Positions 1 to 9,867 of a stretch of DNA of 64,000 nucleotides are shown piece by piece. A program made the translations under genes and the position numbers. The notes under the pieces are model-generated. The model searched no databases and was not told the origin of the DNA. It saw only the letters and a list, made by a program, of their open reading frames with translations. How positions within the stretch are numbered: position 1 is the stretch's first letter; every line of letters begins with the position of its first letter. Source of the stretch: Brevundimonas sp. PAMC22021 (GTDB lineage: Bacteria; Pseudomonadota; Alphaproteobacteria; Caulobacterales; Caulobacteraceae); contig NZ_CP080376.1 in NCBI RefSeq assembly GCF_019443405.1, positions 2,728,001 through 2,792,000 on the forward strand, in the 5' to 3' direction.

Positions 1-134
1 ACTTCAACCCGGATTTCGTGATCGAAAGCCTGCCGTCCGCGGTCACGCCGGACAATCCCGATCGCTACGCCGGGAAGGCGATCACGGCCGAGGACTATCT
101 GACCGAGCGGCTACGCGAAATCCGGCTGATCTGA
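1..134 (+). CDS. C-terminal end of an unidentified protein (5' truncated)
   Basis: An open frame runs in from the window edge (first full codon at base 3) and stops at TGA 132-134, giving 44 C-terminal residues that end in YLTERLREIRLI. The tail is charged, as in a terminal helix of a soluble protein. It converges on the TadG-like gene, whose stop lies 20 bases further on. I do not recognise the family from this fragment. It is called coding because the frame is clean to the edge and nothing else explains the stretch. Confidence 0.55.
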   Translation, partial: FNPDFVIESLPSAVTPDNPDRYAGKAITAEDYLTERLREIRLI

Positions 135-154
135 CGATCAACCGGGGGCTGGCG

Positions 155-2095
155 CTATTTCGAGATGCGCAGCCGGGTGATGTCGCGACCGATTTCCTGA
201 AAAGCGGTTTTCAGATCAGCCCCGGTGCCGGCGTTGAACGAGCGATCCGCAGAGGTGGCGCACCGCGCCATCAGCTCGCCGGCGGAGTCGATGTCGCCAC
301 TGAGATTGGCGGCCGCCGGAATGTCGAAGCCGACTGTATAGACCACCACACCCTTGGCCTTCATGGCCTGACACAGCGCAAAGGCCTGGGCGAAGGGCGA
401 GCCGTTGGACGCCGGCTGGTTGATGTGGGTGTTGGTGGCGCCGCTGCCCGTTCCAGCGTCCGAAGCGATGACGCCTCGGAAGTAGGGCGTGTTGAACTCG
501 CCGTCCGTCATCAGCACCACGCTCTTCAGCGTTTCGGCGGTGTTGTAGGCGGCGGGGGCCGAGGCGCCGGACCATACGCCGAATGTGGGCGACACCAGAT
601 ACCAGGCCCACGCCAGCCCGATGTGTCCCGCGGTCGATCCCACGGCCACGAACTCGTCGATCTCGTCGGTCAGCGTCTTCTTGGCGCTGGTCAGCGGCAC
701 GACGCCGCGCGAGGGGCAATCGTTGTCCGGTCCCGGATAGTTGCGACCCACGCGGGTGCTGCTCGACGTCGGAGCCGCGTCGCTGTAGGCGGCGGAGCCC
801 GCGCGCTCGCTGACGCAGGTGCTCGACGCAAAGCTGCTGAAGCCGCCGTCCGCGTTGACGAACATGCGGGTCTGGCACCCGTCCGCTGTGCACGCCGTCT
901 TGCCACCGCTGGTGTAGGTGGTCCCGCCCTTGACGGCGTTGGCCAAGGACGAGGCGCGCGGCGGCGCCAAAGTCAGCGTGGAGCCGTCAACGCCGTTCAC
1001 CCGTAGAGTCACGTCGTTCAGTTGCGCCAGACCGCCCATGGACGTCAGGTGAGCGACGTCGCCCAGGGTGCTCAGGCCATGACCCGATGCGGTCATCACC
1101 ACCGAACAGTCGGATCGGGCGCATTTGGCGACATAGGCCTCGCCGCTGAAGCTGGAATAGTTGCTGCTGTTGATCCCTTTCAGCTCGAACTTGTTGCTGG
1201 AGGTGTCATCGACCGTAAAGGGGCCGCTGTTCAGCGCCGTCATCCGCTCCGAGCTCCAGATCACGACCTTGTCGCCCTTGACGAAGCCGTGATTGGAGGC
1301 GGTCACCACCGCCGGATAGTCCCGCGTGATTCCGGTGATCGTCTTCACCGAACCGGTCAGCCAGGTCGCCGCCGAGATCGAGGCCGTGCCCGAGCCCAGC
1401 GTGCCGCGCACCGTGTTGGCGTAGGAACCGACGTTCACCCCCATGGAGTACGGCGCAAGCGCCACCTTGGAGTAGAACGGGGCCTGATTGGTCTGAACAA
1501 CGATGTCGATCAGTTCCTTGGCGGCTGCTTGCAGGTCTTCCAGCTTGCTGGTCTTGGGACAGTTGCGGGTGCAGTTGTCCATGGATCCCGTGATGTCCAG
1601 CGCCAGCGCCACCTCGACGTTGCGCGAAGCCCGGTTCACCTCGGACTGCACGGTGACCGGCAGGTGATCGTCGAACACCCGGCCGTAGGGCGGCAGCACC
1701 ACATTGGCGATCAGGGTGTTCACCTGAAGAGTGGCCTCCGCGACCACCACCTGGTTGGCGTCCAGGGTGAAGCTGGCGTCGCTGTCGTTGAACTCGCCCG
1801 CCCGCGAGGCCGTAAGATTGGCGCGCAAGGCGGCCAGGCCGACCTCGTTCAGGGTGGCGGCGTCGTTGGTGGGCGCGCGCGCGGCGGCCAGGGTGGCGGC
1901 GTCCAGCGCGTCCTGCAGATTCGAACGCGCGGTCGAGGCGCGCTGGTAGTCGATGCCGCCAAGCGACATCATGGCCACGACCGGCAGGCTGAAGGCGAAG
2001 ATCATCGCCACATTGCCGCGCTCGTTCCCGCCCAGCCGACGGCTCAGGCGACAAAGGCGGGTGAAAAGGCCGTTGACCAAGGTCGTCTTCCCCAT
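155..2095 (-). CDS. TadE/TadG-like protein with von Willebrand A domain
   Basis: A 646-residue protein. The N-terminus has a short basic stretch, a GNVAMIFAF-type TadE/G signature and one membrane segment (about residues 28-48), followed by an amphipathic helix rich in Ala (DALDAATLAAARA), as in the Tad pilus-assembly TadG family. A vWA domain starts near residue 160 with the MIDAS-type motif DITGS (167-171) and continues after a long insertion to LMTDGEF near residue 530. The inserted part is Ser/Thr/Gly rich and carries several cysteines, suggesting an extracytoplasmic disulfide-bonded domain. TadG proteins are pseudopilin-like or surface components of Flp/Tad machines; no other tad gene is adjacent, so the role is uncertain. 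ATG 2095 is preferred to an upstream in-frame TTG at 2104. Confidence 0.8.
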   Translation of the reverse strand: MGKTTLVNGLFTRLCRLSRRLGGNERGNVAMIFAFSLPVVAMMSLGGIDYQRASTARSNLQDALDAATLAAARAPTNDAATLNEVGLAALRANLTASRAGEFNDSDASFTLDANQVVVAEATLQVNTLIANVVLPPYGRVFDDHLPVTVQSEVNRASRNVEVALALDITGSMDNCTRNCPKTSKLEDLQAAAKELIDIVVQTNQAPFYSKVALAPYSMGVNVGSYANTVRGTLGSGTASISAATWLTGSVKTITGITRDYPAVVTASNHGFVKGDKVVIWSSERMTALNSGPFTVDDTSSNKFELKGINSSNYSSFSGEAYVAKCARSDCSVVMTASGHGLSTLGDVAHLTSMGGLAQLNDVTLRVNGVDGSTLTLAPPRASSLANAVKGGTTYTSGGKTACTADGCQTRMFVNADGGFSSFASSTCVSERAGSAAYSDAAPTSSSTRVGRNYPGPDNDCPSRGVVPLTSAKKTLTDEIDEFVAVGSTAGHIGLAWAWYLVSPTFGVWSGASAPAAYNTAETLKSVVLMTDGEFNTPYFRGVIASDAGTGSGATNTHINQPASNGSPFAQAFALCQAMKAKGVVVYTVGFDIPAAANLSGDIDSAGELMARCATSADRSFNAGTGADLKTAFQEIGRDITRLRISK

Positions 2096-2181
2096 CGGGC
2101 GCAACTTGCCCGTCTGCGGAAGGATGCGCCGGCGCGGTCAAGAAACCGCTACCGGCGAGGGTTAACGAACGATGTTCCGCG

Positions 2182-4083
2182 TCAAGCCGCCGACCAGCCG
2201 CAGCCATGTCCGCGGTTCTGCTCGATCAGCCAGGTGTTCAGCGGCGCGAAATAGTCGGCGATGGCCGAGGCGTCATTGGTGGTCTCGCCCGTGAACGCCT
2301 GCATCGCCTCGGGCCATGGGCGCGACTGGCCCATCTCCAGCATGGCGTTGAAACGCTGTCCGACCTCCGTGTTCCCATAGATGGAGCAGCGGTGCAGCGG
2401 CCCGGTCCAGCCCGCCTGCTGGCAGGCCGCGCGGTGGAACTGGAACTGGTAGATGTGGGCCAGGAAGTAGCGGGTGTAGGGCGTGTTGCCGGGCACGTGG
2501 TATTTCGCGCCGGGATCAAAGGCGTCGGCCGGACGCGGTCCAGGCGGGACCAGGCCTTGGTAGCGCAGCATGTCCGCGTTCCAGGCCGCGTTATACTGTT
2601 CCGGTGTCGTCTCGCCCGAGAACACGCCCCAGCGCCAGCGATCGACCATCAGGCCGAACGGCAGAAAGGCGATCTTGTCCAAGGCCATCTTCAGCAGGAA
2701 GGGGATGTCTTCTTCCGCGCCCGGCGTGGTCTGCAACAGGCCGATCTGGTTCAGATAGGTGGGCGTCAGCGCCGACAGGCCGACGAAATCGCCGATGGCC
2801 TCGTGGAAGCCGTCGTTGGCGCCGTTCCGGAACAGCATCGGCTGGTTCTTGTAGGCGCGCTGATAGACGTTGTGCCCCAGCTCATGGTGCACGGTGTAGA
2901 AGTCGTCGCCGTTGACGTTGGTGCACATCTTGATGCGGATGTCGTCGGCGTTGTCGATATCCCAAGCCGAGGCATGGCAAACCACCTCGCGGTCGCGCGG
3001 CCGGGTGATCATCGACCGCTCCCAGAAGGTCTGCGGCAAGGGCGCGACGCCCATCGAGACGTAGAAATTCTCGCCCGTCTTGACCATCTTCAGCGGGTCG
3101 TAGTCGGCGGTCTTCAGCAGTTCGGTCAGGTCGTAGGACGAGCGGCCGCCCTCGACCGGGGCGACCACGTCATAGATGTTGCCCCACTGCTGCGACCACA
3201 TGTTGCCCAGGAGGTCGGCTCGGATCGGCCCCTGGTCCGGCTGGACCGCATCGCCGTACTTGGCGTTCAGTCGGCCGCGCACATAGCAGTGCAGGTTTTC
3301 GTAGAACGGCTTCACCTGAGCCCAAAGCCGGTCGGTCTCGGCGGCGAAGGCGTCCGGCGCCATGTCGTAGCCCGACCGCCACAGCGCGCCCGTGTCCGCA
3401 TAGCCCAGCTCCCGCGCGCCCTCGTTGGCGATGGCGACCATGCGGGCGTAGTCGGCCCTCATCACCGGCGAAATGGTGCGCCAGCCCTCGTACAGCGCCT
3501 TGGTCTCGGCCGGGTCGCGGCTGTCGGCGAGGATCAGCGAGGCCTCGTCCAGGGTGATCGGCTTGCCCTTGAAGTCGAACTTGCCCGTGGAATAGGTCGA
3601 GTCCAGCCGCGTGGTGATCTGGGCCAGTTCGTCGGCCGCGCCCGGGCGGTTCGGCGCCGGCAGCACCAGGGCCTGGCGCAGCAGGTTCAGCTTGCGCCGC
3701 ACATCAGGGGCGACCTCGACGTCGTTGAAGCGGGCGGCGCCGTTGGCGGCCTGAACGCCGAACTCGGTCATCTCGGCGTTGACCTTGGCCTCCAGCCACA
3801 TGGTGTCGAAGGTGATGTTGGTGGCGCGGGTCCAGGCGACGCGGGAGGCGTACTCGCTGAGTTCGGCGTATTTCGCCTCGGTTTCGGCGACAAAGGCGGC
3901 GGCGCCTTCGGCGGTCGCCGGATAGGCTGCCGCTGCGCTCGCGGCCGTGTTCTCGGGCAGCGGCGTCACGGCCGGCCCGCCGCCATCGGCGTAGCGTTCG
4001 GTCGGCTGGGGCGTGGTGGAAGCGCAGCCTGCGGTGAAAGACAGGGCGCAGACCGCGACGGCGGCCATCAGCTGACGCTTCAT
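2182..4083 (-). CDS. M2 family metallopeptidase (angiotensin-converting-enzyme-like), lipoprotein
   Basis: A 633-residue zinc peptidyl-dipeptidase-like protein. The start at 4083 is chosen because a strong ribosome site (GAGGAG) lies just upstream and the product then begins with a lipoprotein signal (MKRQLMAAVAV, lipobox FTAGC). The catalytic zinc motif HHELGH is near residue 398, with the downstream glutamate in GFHEAIGD, both in the arrangement of the M2 (ACE) family. Length matches single-domain bacterial ACE homologues. It probably trims dipeptides from peptides in the periplasm. mtgA ends about 50 bases upstream on the same strand, so the two could share a transcript. The natural substrate cannot be read from the sequence. 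Confidence 0.92.
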   Translation of the reverse strand: MKRQLMAAVAVCALSFTAGCASTTPQPTERYADGGGPAVTPLPENTAASAAAAYPATAEGAAAFVAETEAKYAELSEYASRVAWTRATNITFDTMWLEAKVNAEMTEFGVQAANGAARFNDVEVAPDVRRKLNLLRQALVLPAPNRPGAADELAQITTRLDSTYSTGKFDFKGKPITLDEASLILADSRDPAETKALYEGWRTISPVMRADYARMVAIANEGARELGYADTGALWRSGYDMAPDAFAAETDRLWAQVKPFYENLHCYVRGRLNAKYGDAVQPDQGPIRADLLGNMWSQQWGNIYDVVAPVEGGRSSYDLTELLKTADYDPLKMVKTGENFYVSMGVAPLPQTFWERSMITRPRDREVVCHASAWDIDNADDIRIKMCTNVNGDDFYTVHHELGHNVYQRAYKNQPMLFRNGANDGFHEAIGDFVGLSALTPTYLNQIGLLQTTPGAEEDIPFLLKMALDKIAFLPFGLMVDRWRWGVFSGETTPEQYNAAWNADMLRYQGLVPPGPRPADAFDPGAKYHVPGNTPYTRYFLAHIYQFQFHRAACQQAGWTGPLHRCSIYGNTEVGQRFNAMLEMGQSRPWPEAMQAFTGETTNDASAIADYFAPLNTWLIEQNRGHGCGWSAA

Positions 4084-4133
4084 GGTGTTCTCCTCCTCGA
4101 GCGGGTGCAGGAGAAGGGAGGGCGGCTGCCCCG

Positions 4134-4859
4134 TCAAGCCGCTCCGCGCGGGCGCAGGACGCAGGCGCTGAGCCCCTGGTTGCGAACCGTGCCGGCCGCC
4201 GCCTGCACGCGGGCGGCGCGTCTGCGAACATAGGGTCCGGGGCTCGCCGCCTTGTAGCGACGCGGCGCCGGCAGGACGGCGGCCAGGCGTGCGGCCTCAC
4301 GCGGCGAAAGGTTGCGCGCGCTCTTGCCGAACAGGCGGCGCGAGGCGGCCTCCGCGCCATAGACGCCCGGCGCGAACTCGGCGACGTTCAAATAGACCTC
4401 CATGATCCGCCGCTTGGACCAGACCGTTTCGATCAGCACGGTGTAGCCAGCCTCCAGCCCCTTGCGGATCCAGCCGCGCTGCGGCCACAGAAAGACGTTC
4501 TTGGCGGTCTGCTGGCTGATGGTCGATCCGCCCCGGATGCGGCCGCCCTCGGCGTTGTTGTCCAGCGCCTTCTCGATGGCTTCCATGTCGAAGCCCTCGT
4601 GGCTGCAGAAGCGCGCGTCCTCGCTGGCGATGGCGGCATTGACCAGGTTCGGCGAAATGTCGTTGAGGCCCCGCCAGCGATAATCCAGCCCGTCGCCCGC
4701 CACGACCCGCTGCCACATCAGGATGGTCGGCGGCGGCGGGAGCACCGCATGCAGCAGCACGCCGATGATCGGCAGCAGGCACAGGACGGCCAAGGCGATC
4801 AGGACGGCGCGCCGCCAGGAACGCTGCGGCTTCGGCTTTGCTGCGGCGGGATCGGTCAT
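4134..4859 (-). CDS. mtgA: Monofunctional peptidoglycan transglycosylase MtgA
   Basis: A 241-residue GT51 glycosyltransferase that polymerises lipid II into glycan strands at the inner membrane. A single N-terminal membrane anchor (about 19-40) precedes the GT51 motifs: the catalytic Glu in EDARFCSHEGFD (Glu80), GGSTISQQTAKN, and the RRIMEVYLNVAEF block. The protein stops after the GT51 domain with no transpeptidase domain, which defines the monofunctional class. Its ATG overlaps the stop of the upstream WD40 gene by four bases (ATGA), so the two are probably translationally coupled. Confidence 0.95.
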   Translation of the reverse strand: MTDPAAAKPKPQRSWRRAVLIALAVLCLLPIIGVLLHAVLPPPPTILMWQRVVAGDGLDYRWRGLNDISPNLVNAAIASEDARFCSHEGFDMEAIEKALDNNAEGGRIRGGSTISQQTAKNVFLWPQRGWIRKGLEAGYTVLIETVWSKRRIMEVYLNVAEFAPGVYGAEAASRRLFGKSARNLSPREAARLAAVLPAPRRYKAASPGPYVRRRAARVQAAAGTVRNQGLSACVLRPRGAA

Positions 4860-5830
4860 CGCCGGTCGATATCCGACACGCCCGCGCGGCCGTCCTCATC
4901 GGCCCAGGCGACGCGTGCGGCGGCGGGGCTGAGCGCCAGCGCCGTGATGGCCGCGCCCTTGTCGGCCTTGAGGAACTGCAGCCCCTGGTCGGCGGGGGCC
5001 GCGACCCAGACGCGGCCGTCGGCGAGCCCCGCCGCCACTCGCCCATGATCGGCGCAGCCGGCCACCAGATTGACCACGGTGGAGTCGTCGAAGCCGATTT
5101 CGCTCGCCTCGCGCCCCATGGGGCCGTTCGAGCCGATGAAGGGCCACATCACCACGCCCTGCGCGCCGGAGGTCGCCATCAGCTGGCCGTTCGACAGAAA
5201 GGCGACGGATCGAACCTTGCCGGGATAGCCGCCCATGCGCAGGTTCTTGGCGTCCTTCAGCCGCCAGCCGTGCAGCTGATTGTCCTGCATGGCGGTGACG
5301 ACAAAGGCGCCGTCGGGCGAAAAGGCCACGGCCGTATGCGAGCCCGCCCATTTCAGCAGCACCGGCTGCTGCTTTTCGATTCGGGCGTACCACAGGGCGG
5401 CGCCGCCATAGGTGGAGGTCGCGATCCGCCGTCCCTTGGGCTCGAAGGCGACGCCGGAGACGGTGCGCTCATGGGCGAAGTCGCGGCGGAAGGCGGGATC
5501 CTTCGCATCGATCACCGCCAGCGTCCGACCATGGGAAAAGGCGATCAGGCCGGACGCGGGGGCGGCGTCGATGCTGTCGATCCACTGGTTCTTGGCCGAG
5601 GCCAGCACCACCGCATCCGCATCGCGCCGACTCCAGACCACCTGGCCATCGTCGCCGCCAGTGACCACGCCGTCTCCGAACGGATGGACGGCGGCGCACA
5701 GCACCGCCCCGTCGTGCGCCTGAACCACCGTGCGGTCGTCGAAGCGCACCGAACCGTCTCCCAGCGCGAAGACGGCGCCTGCGCGGTCGAACAGGGCGGC
5801 GGTGACCTGGGCGTCGAAGTCGAAGTTCAT
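4856..5830 (-). CDS. WD40 repeat protein of unknown function
   Basis: A 324-residue protein built of degenerate WD40-like blades, for example VQAHDGAVLCAAVHPFGDG, HERTVSGVAFEPKGRRIATS and GSHTAVAFSPDGAFVVTAM, probably one seven-bladed propeller. No signal peptide or membrane segment is seen. Start MNFDFDAQ at 5830; the longer upstream frame overlaps the pirin gene and looks non-coding. It overlaps mtgA by four bases, so a link to cell-wall synthesis is possible but inferred from position only. WD40 propellers normally serve as protein-protein scaffolds. Confidence 0.85.
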   Translation of the reverse strand: MNFDFDAQVTAALFDRAGAVFALGDGSVRFDDRTVVQAHDGAVLCAAVHPFGDGVVTGGDDGQVVWSRRDADAVVLASAKNQWIDSIDAAPASGLIAFSHGRTLAVIDAKDPAFRRDFAHERTVSGVAFEPKGRRIATSTYGGAALWYARIEKQQPVLLKWAGSHTAVAFSPDGAFVVTAMQDNQLHGWRLKDAKNLRMGGYPGKVRSVAFLSNGQLMATSGAQGVVMWPFIGSNGPMGREASEIGFDDSTVVNLVAGCADHGRVAAGLADGRVWVAAPADQGLQFLKADKGAAITALALSPAAARVAWADEDGRAGVSDIDRR

Positions 5831-5877
5831 GAGGCAGGCGTTATCGCTTTGGGCGCGCGGCTGCAAACATGGCGTGT

Positions 5878-6828
5878 CTAGACCGGATGCGTCGGCTCGG
5901 GCTTGGCGGGCTGGGGCGGCGTCTGCGCCCGCACCGGCTCCTCCGGCAGCGGGATGAATTCGCCGTGGTCGGCGTCGGGCAGGCGCATGCGGCCGGCTTG
6001 CCAGTCCGCCTTGGCCGCGTCGATCCGCGCCTGGGACGAGGCGACGAAGTTCCACCAGATCAGCCGCTCGCCGACCGGTTCTCCGCCCAGCGCCATGACG
6101 GTGGAGGGCTCCAGCGCCTTGACGGTCGGCTCGGCCGTAGGCTCCAGCACCGCCATCTGACCGGCGTCGACCACCCGGTCGCCGACCTCGATCCGGCCCT
6201 TGGCGACATAGAGCGCGCGTTCGGAATAGCCGTCGCCCGACTTGCGGAAGCTGCGGCCCGGCGGCGGCGCGGTGCGCACGCCCTCGGCCAGTTCCCAATG
6301 CAGGTAGAACAGCGGCGAGTGGGTCGGCGCAGCGGCTTTGGCGCCGTAGGCCTCGCCCGCGACCAGCCGCGCGAACAGGCCCTTGTTGTCATAGGCCGGC
6401 TGGGCGTCCTCGCCGAAGTGGTGGAACGAGGGATCGGTCTCCTCGGCATGATCCGGCAGGGCGATCCAGGCCTGCATGCCGTGCATCGGCCCGCCCTTGG
6501 CCTTCTTCAGCGGATCGGTGCGCTCGGAATGGACAATGCCGCTGCCCGCCGTCATCCAGTTGACCTCGCCGGGCCGGATGGCCTGGTTCGCGCCCGTGTT
6601 GTCGTGGTGCAGGATCTCGCCCTCGAACAGATAGGTCAGGGTCGACAGGCCGATGTGCGGGTGCGGCCGCACATTGATGTTGTCGGCGCCCGGCGCGAAC
6701 TCGGCCGGGCCCATCTGGTCCAGGAAGATAAAGGGCCCGACCATGCGGCGCAGGTGAAAGGGCAGCACGCGCCCGACCTCGAAGCCGCCCAGATCCTTGC
6801 GGCGCGCCTCGATCATCATCTCGATCAT
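5878..6828 (-). CDS. Pirin family bicupin protein
   Basis: A 316-residue protein with the pirin N-terminal cupin: PHPHIGLSTLTYLFEGE, HHDNTG and GSGIVHSE supply the metal-ligand His residues and the Glu of the family. A C-terminal pirin cupin follows (residues about 180-285). The tail is Pro/Glu rich. Bacterial pirins have been linked to quercetin dioxygenase activity and to metabolic regulation; the substrate here is unknown. Cytoplasmic, no signal peptide. The gene starts 27 bases from the end of the Lrp-type regulator on the same strand and could be co-transcribed with it. Confidence 0.93.
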   Translation of the reverse strand: MIEMMIEARRKDLGGFEVGRVLPFHLRRMVGPFIFLDQMGPAEFAPGADNINVRPHPHIGLSTLTYLFEGEILHHDNTGANQAIRPGEVNWMTAGSGIVHSERTDPLKKAKGGPMHGMQAWIALPDHAEETDPSFHHFGEDAQPAYDNKGLFARLVAGEAYGAKAAAPTHSPLFYLHWELAEGVRTAPPPGRSFRKSGDGYSERALYVAKGRIEVGDRVVDAGQMAVLEPTAEPTVKALEPSTVMALGGEPVGERLIWWNFVASSQARIDAAKADWQAGRMRLPDADHGEFIPLPEEPVRAQTPPQPAKPEPTHPV

Positions 6829-6855
6829 GGTGGGTCCCTCCAGCAGAGGGGGCGA

Positions 6856-7344
6856 TTATCCGACGTGCGGGGTGACGATGCCAAGGGGCAGGGCGGTCAC
6901 GTTCTTTACGCCGCGCGTAACGATGTGGCTTTCGCAGTCCGAGACGATGCCCAGCGCCAGCAGCTTTTCGCGCAGGAACCGGTCGAATGCGTGCATGTCG
7001 GAGGTGATGACCCGCAGCACATAGTCGTCGCGCCCGGTGACGGTCGCGCACTGCACCACCTCGGGCCAGCCGGACACGGCGGCCTCGAACGCGTCCAGGT
7101 TCTCCGACGACGGCAGCATCAGCTTGACGATGGCGTAGACCTCGAAGTCGAGCCCCAGCTTGGCCGCGTTCAGCAGGGTCACCCGCTTGGTGATCATGCC
7201 GGAGTCTTCCAGCCGCTTGATCCGCCGCCAGCAGGGCGAGGCCGACAGGCCGACCCGGTCGGCGACTTCCGCCACCGAAAGCCCGGCGTCCTGCTGCAGG
7301 ATGTCCAGGATCCGGGCGTCGATGGGATCGAGTTCGTCCGCCAA
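6856..7344 (-). CDS. bkdR: Lrp/AsnC family transcriptional regulator, probable bkd operon regulator
   Basis: A 162-residue Lrp/AsnC protein. An N-terminal winged helix-turn-helix (ILDILQQDAGLSVAEVADRVGLSASPCWRRIKRLE) is followed by the alpha/beta RAM domain with VVQCATVTGRDDYVLRV. A TTG start at 7344 is chosen: GCGGAGGA sits six bases upstream and the length then fits the family; the in-frame ATG at 7425 adds residues unlike Lrp. It is divergent from the branched-chain 2-oxoacid dehydrogenase operon with 144 bases between the starts. In Pseudomonas the Lrp-like BkdR activates that operon in response to branched-chain amino acids, so this role is inferred from family and position. Confidence 0.88.
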   Translation of the reverse strand: MADELDPIDARILDILQQDAGLSVAEVADRVGLSASPCWRRIKRLEDSGMITKRVTLLNAAKLGLDFEVYAIVKLMLPSSENLDAFEAAVSGWPEVVQCATVTGRDDYVLRVITSDMHAFDRFLREKLLALGIVSDCESHIVTRGVKNVTALPLGIVTPHVG

Positions 7345-7356
7345 CGCTTCCTCCGC

Positions 7357-7378
7357 TTTATTATTATGGCGAAATAAA
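7357..7378. promoter_or_regulatory. AT-rich inverted repeat between bkdR and bkdA1
   Basis: TTTATT and AATAAA form a 6-bp inverted repeat with a 10-base spacer in an AT-rich patch that stands out from the GC-rich surroundings. It lies just upstream of the bkdR start in the divergent intergenic region. Lrp-type proteins favour AT-rich, weakly palindromic DNA, so this is a plausible operator; no experiment supports it. Confidence 0.35.
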
Positions 7379-7488
7379 ATACCCCAAATCCGTATTCTCA
7401 AAGGTCGGATTGAGCAAGCGCCCATTTGCGTGCCATGCTATCTGCACGCCTTGAGGAAACGCGTACGGATCAACCGGACGGGCTTTGA

Positions 7489-8724
7489 ATGACCATCAAG
7501 AACACCCAACCGCTGTCGCTGCGCGTGCCGGAGCCTTCGGGACGTCCGGGCGACGCGCCGGACTTCAGTCATCTGCAGCTTGATCCCGCCGGCGTGGTGG
7601 AGCGCCCTGAGGTGTCCAGCGCGCCCTATGACATGCGCGATCACGCCTTTCGGCTGGTGCGGGTGCTGGACGACGAGGGGCGGGCCGTCGGGCCGTGGAA
7701 TCCCAAGCTCGATCCCGACACCCTGCGTCGGGGGCTCAAGGCCATGATCCTGACGCGGGCGTTCGACGACCGGATGCACCGCGCCCACCGCCAGGGCAAG
7801 ACCAGCTTCTACATGAAGTGCACCGGCGAAGAGGCGATCGCCGTGGCGCAAGGCATGCTGCTGAGCCGCGAGGACATGGGTTTCCCCACCTACCGCCAGC
7901 AGGGCCTCCTGATCGCGCGCGGCTATCCGCTGGCGACCATGATGAACCAGATCTATTCCAACGCCGAAGACCCGATCAAAGGCCGCCAGCTGCCGATCAT
8001 GTATTCGGCCAAGGACTTCGGCTTCTTCACCATCTCGGGCAATCTGGGCACCCAGTATCCGCAGGCGGTGGGCTGGGCCATGGCCAGCGCCTATCGCGGC
8101 GACGACAAGATCGCCATCACCTGGATCGGCGACGGCTCGACGGCCGAAAGCGACTTCCACTCGGCCCTGACGTTTGCGTCCGTCTATCGGGCGCCGGTGA
8201 TCCTGAACATCGTCAACAACCAGTGGGCCATTTCGTCCTTCCAGGGCATCGCGGGCGGGCTGGAGACCACCTTCGCCTCCAAGGCCATCGGCTACGGCCT
8301 GCCGGCGCTGCGGGTGGACGGCAACGACTTCCTGGCCGTCTGGGCGGCCACCGCCTGGGCCGAGGAGCGCGCACGCACCAACCAGGGGGCGACGGTGATC
8401 GAGCTGTTCACCTATCGCGGCGCCCCCCACTCGACCTCCGACGATCCCAGCCGCTACCGGCCGGGCGACGAGCACGAGAAGTGGCCGCTGGGCGATCCGC
8501 TGGAGCGGCTGCGCCAGCACCTGACCGTGATCGGCGAATGGAGCGATGACCAGCACGCCGAGGCGCTGAAGGATGCGGTCGAAGAGGTCCGCGCCGCCGC
8601 CAAGGAATCCGAAGCCATCGGCACGCTGGGCCAGTCGCGCCCCAGCGTGAAGACCATGTTCGAAGAGGTCTATGCGACCGAGGACTGGCGCCTAGTCGAA
8701 CAGCGGCGCGAAGTGGGGGTTTGA
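7489..8724 (+). CDS. bkdA1: Branched-chain 2-oxoacid dehydrogenase E1 alpha subunit
   Basis: A 411-residue thiamine-diphosphate-dependent E1 alpha chain that decarboxylates the 2-oxoacids derived from Val, Leu and Ile. The ThDP/Mg motif runs from GDGSTAESDFHSAL (about residue 214) to NIVNNQWAIS (GDG ... NN). The active-site loop YRGAPHSTSDDPSRYR is present, as in the branched-chain rather than the pyruvate enzymes. The N-terminus with VVERPEVSS and MRDHAFRLVRVLDDEG is also of the 2-oxoisovalerate type. First gene of the operon; E1 beta starts three bases after the stop. Confidence 0.96.
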   Translation: MTIKNTQPLSLRVPEPSGRPGDAPDFSHLQLDPAGVVERPEVSSAPYDMRDHAFRLVRVLDDEGRAVGPWNPKLDPDTLRRGLKAMILTRAFDDRMHRAHRQGKTSFYMKCTGEEAIAVAQGMLLSREDMGFPTYRQQGLLIARGYPLATMMNQIYSNAEDPIKGRQLPIMYSAKDFGFFTISGNLGTQYPQAVGWAMASAYRGDDKIAITWIGDGSTAESDFHSALTFASVYRAPVILNIVNNQWAISSFQGIAGGLETTFASKAIGYGLPALRVDGNDFLAVWAATAWAEERARTNQGATVIELFTYRGAPHSTSDDPSRYRPGDEHEKWPLGDPLERLRQHLTVIGEWSDDQHAEALKDAVEEVRAAAKESEAIGTLGQSRPSVKTMFEEVYATEDWRLVEQRREVGV

Positions 8725-8726
8725 GC

Positions 8727-9866
<1,140 letters not shown>

Positions 9867-9867
9867 G

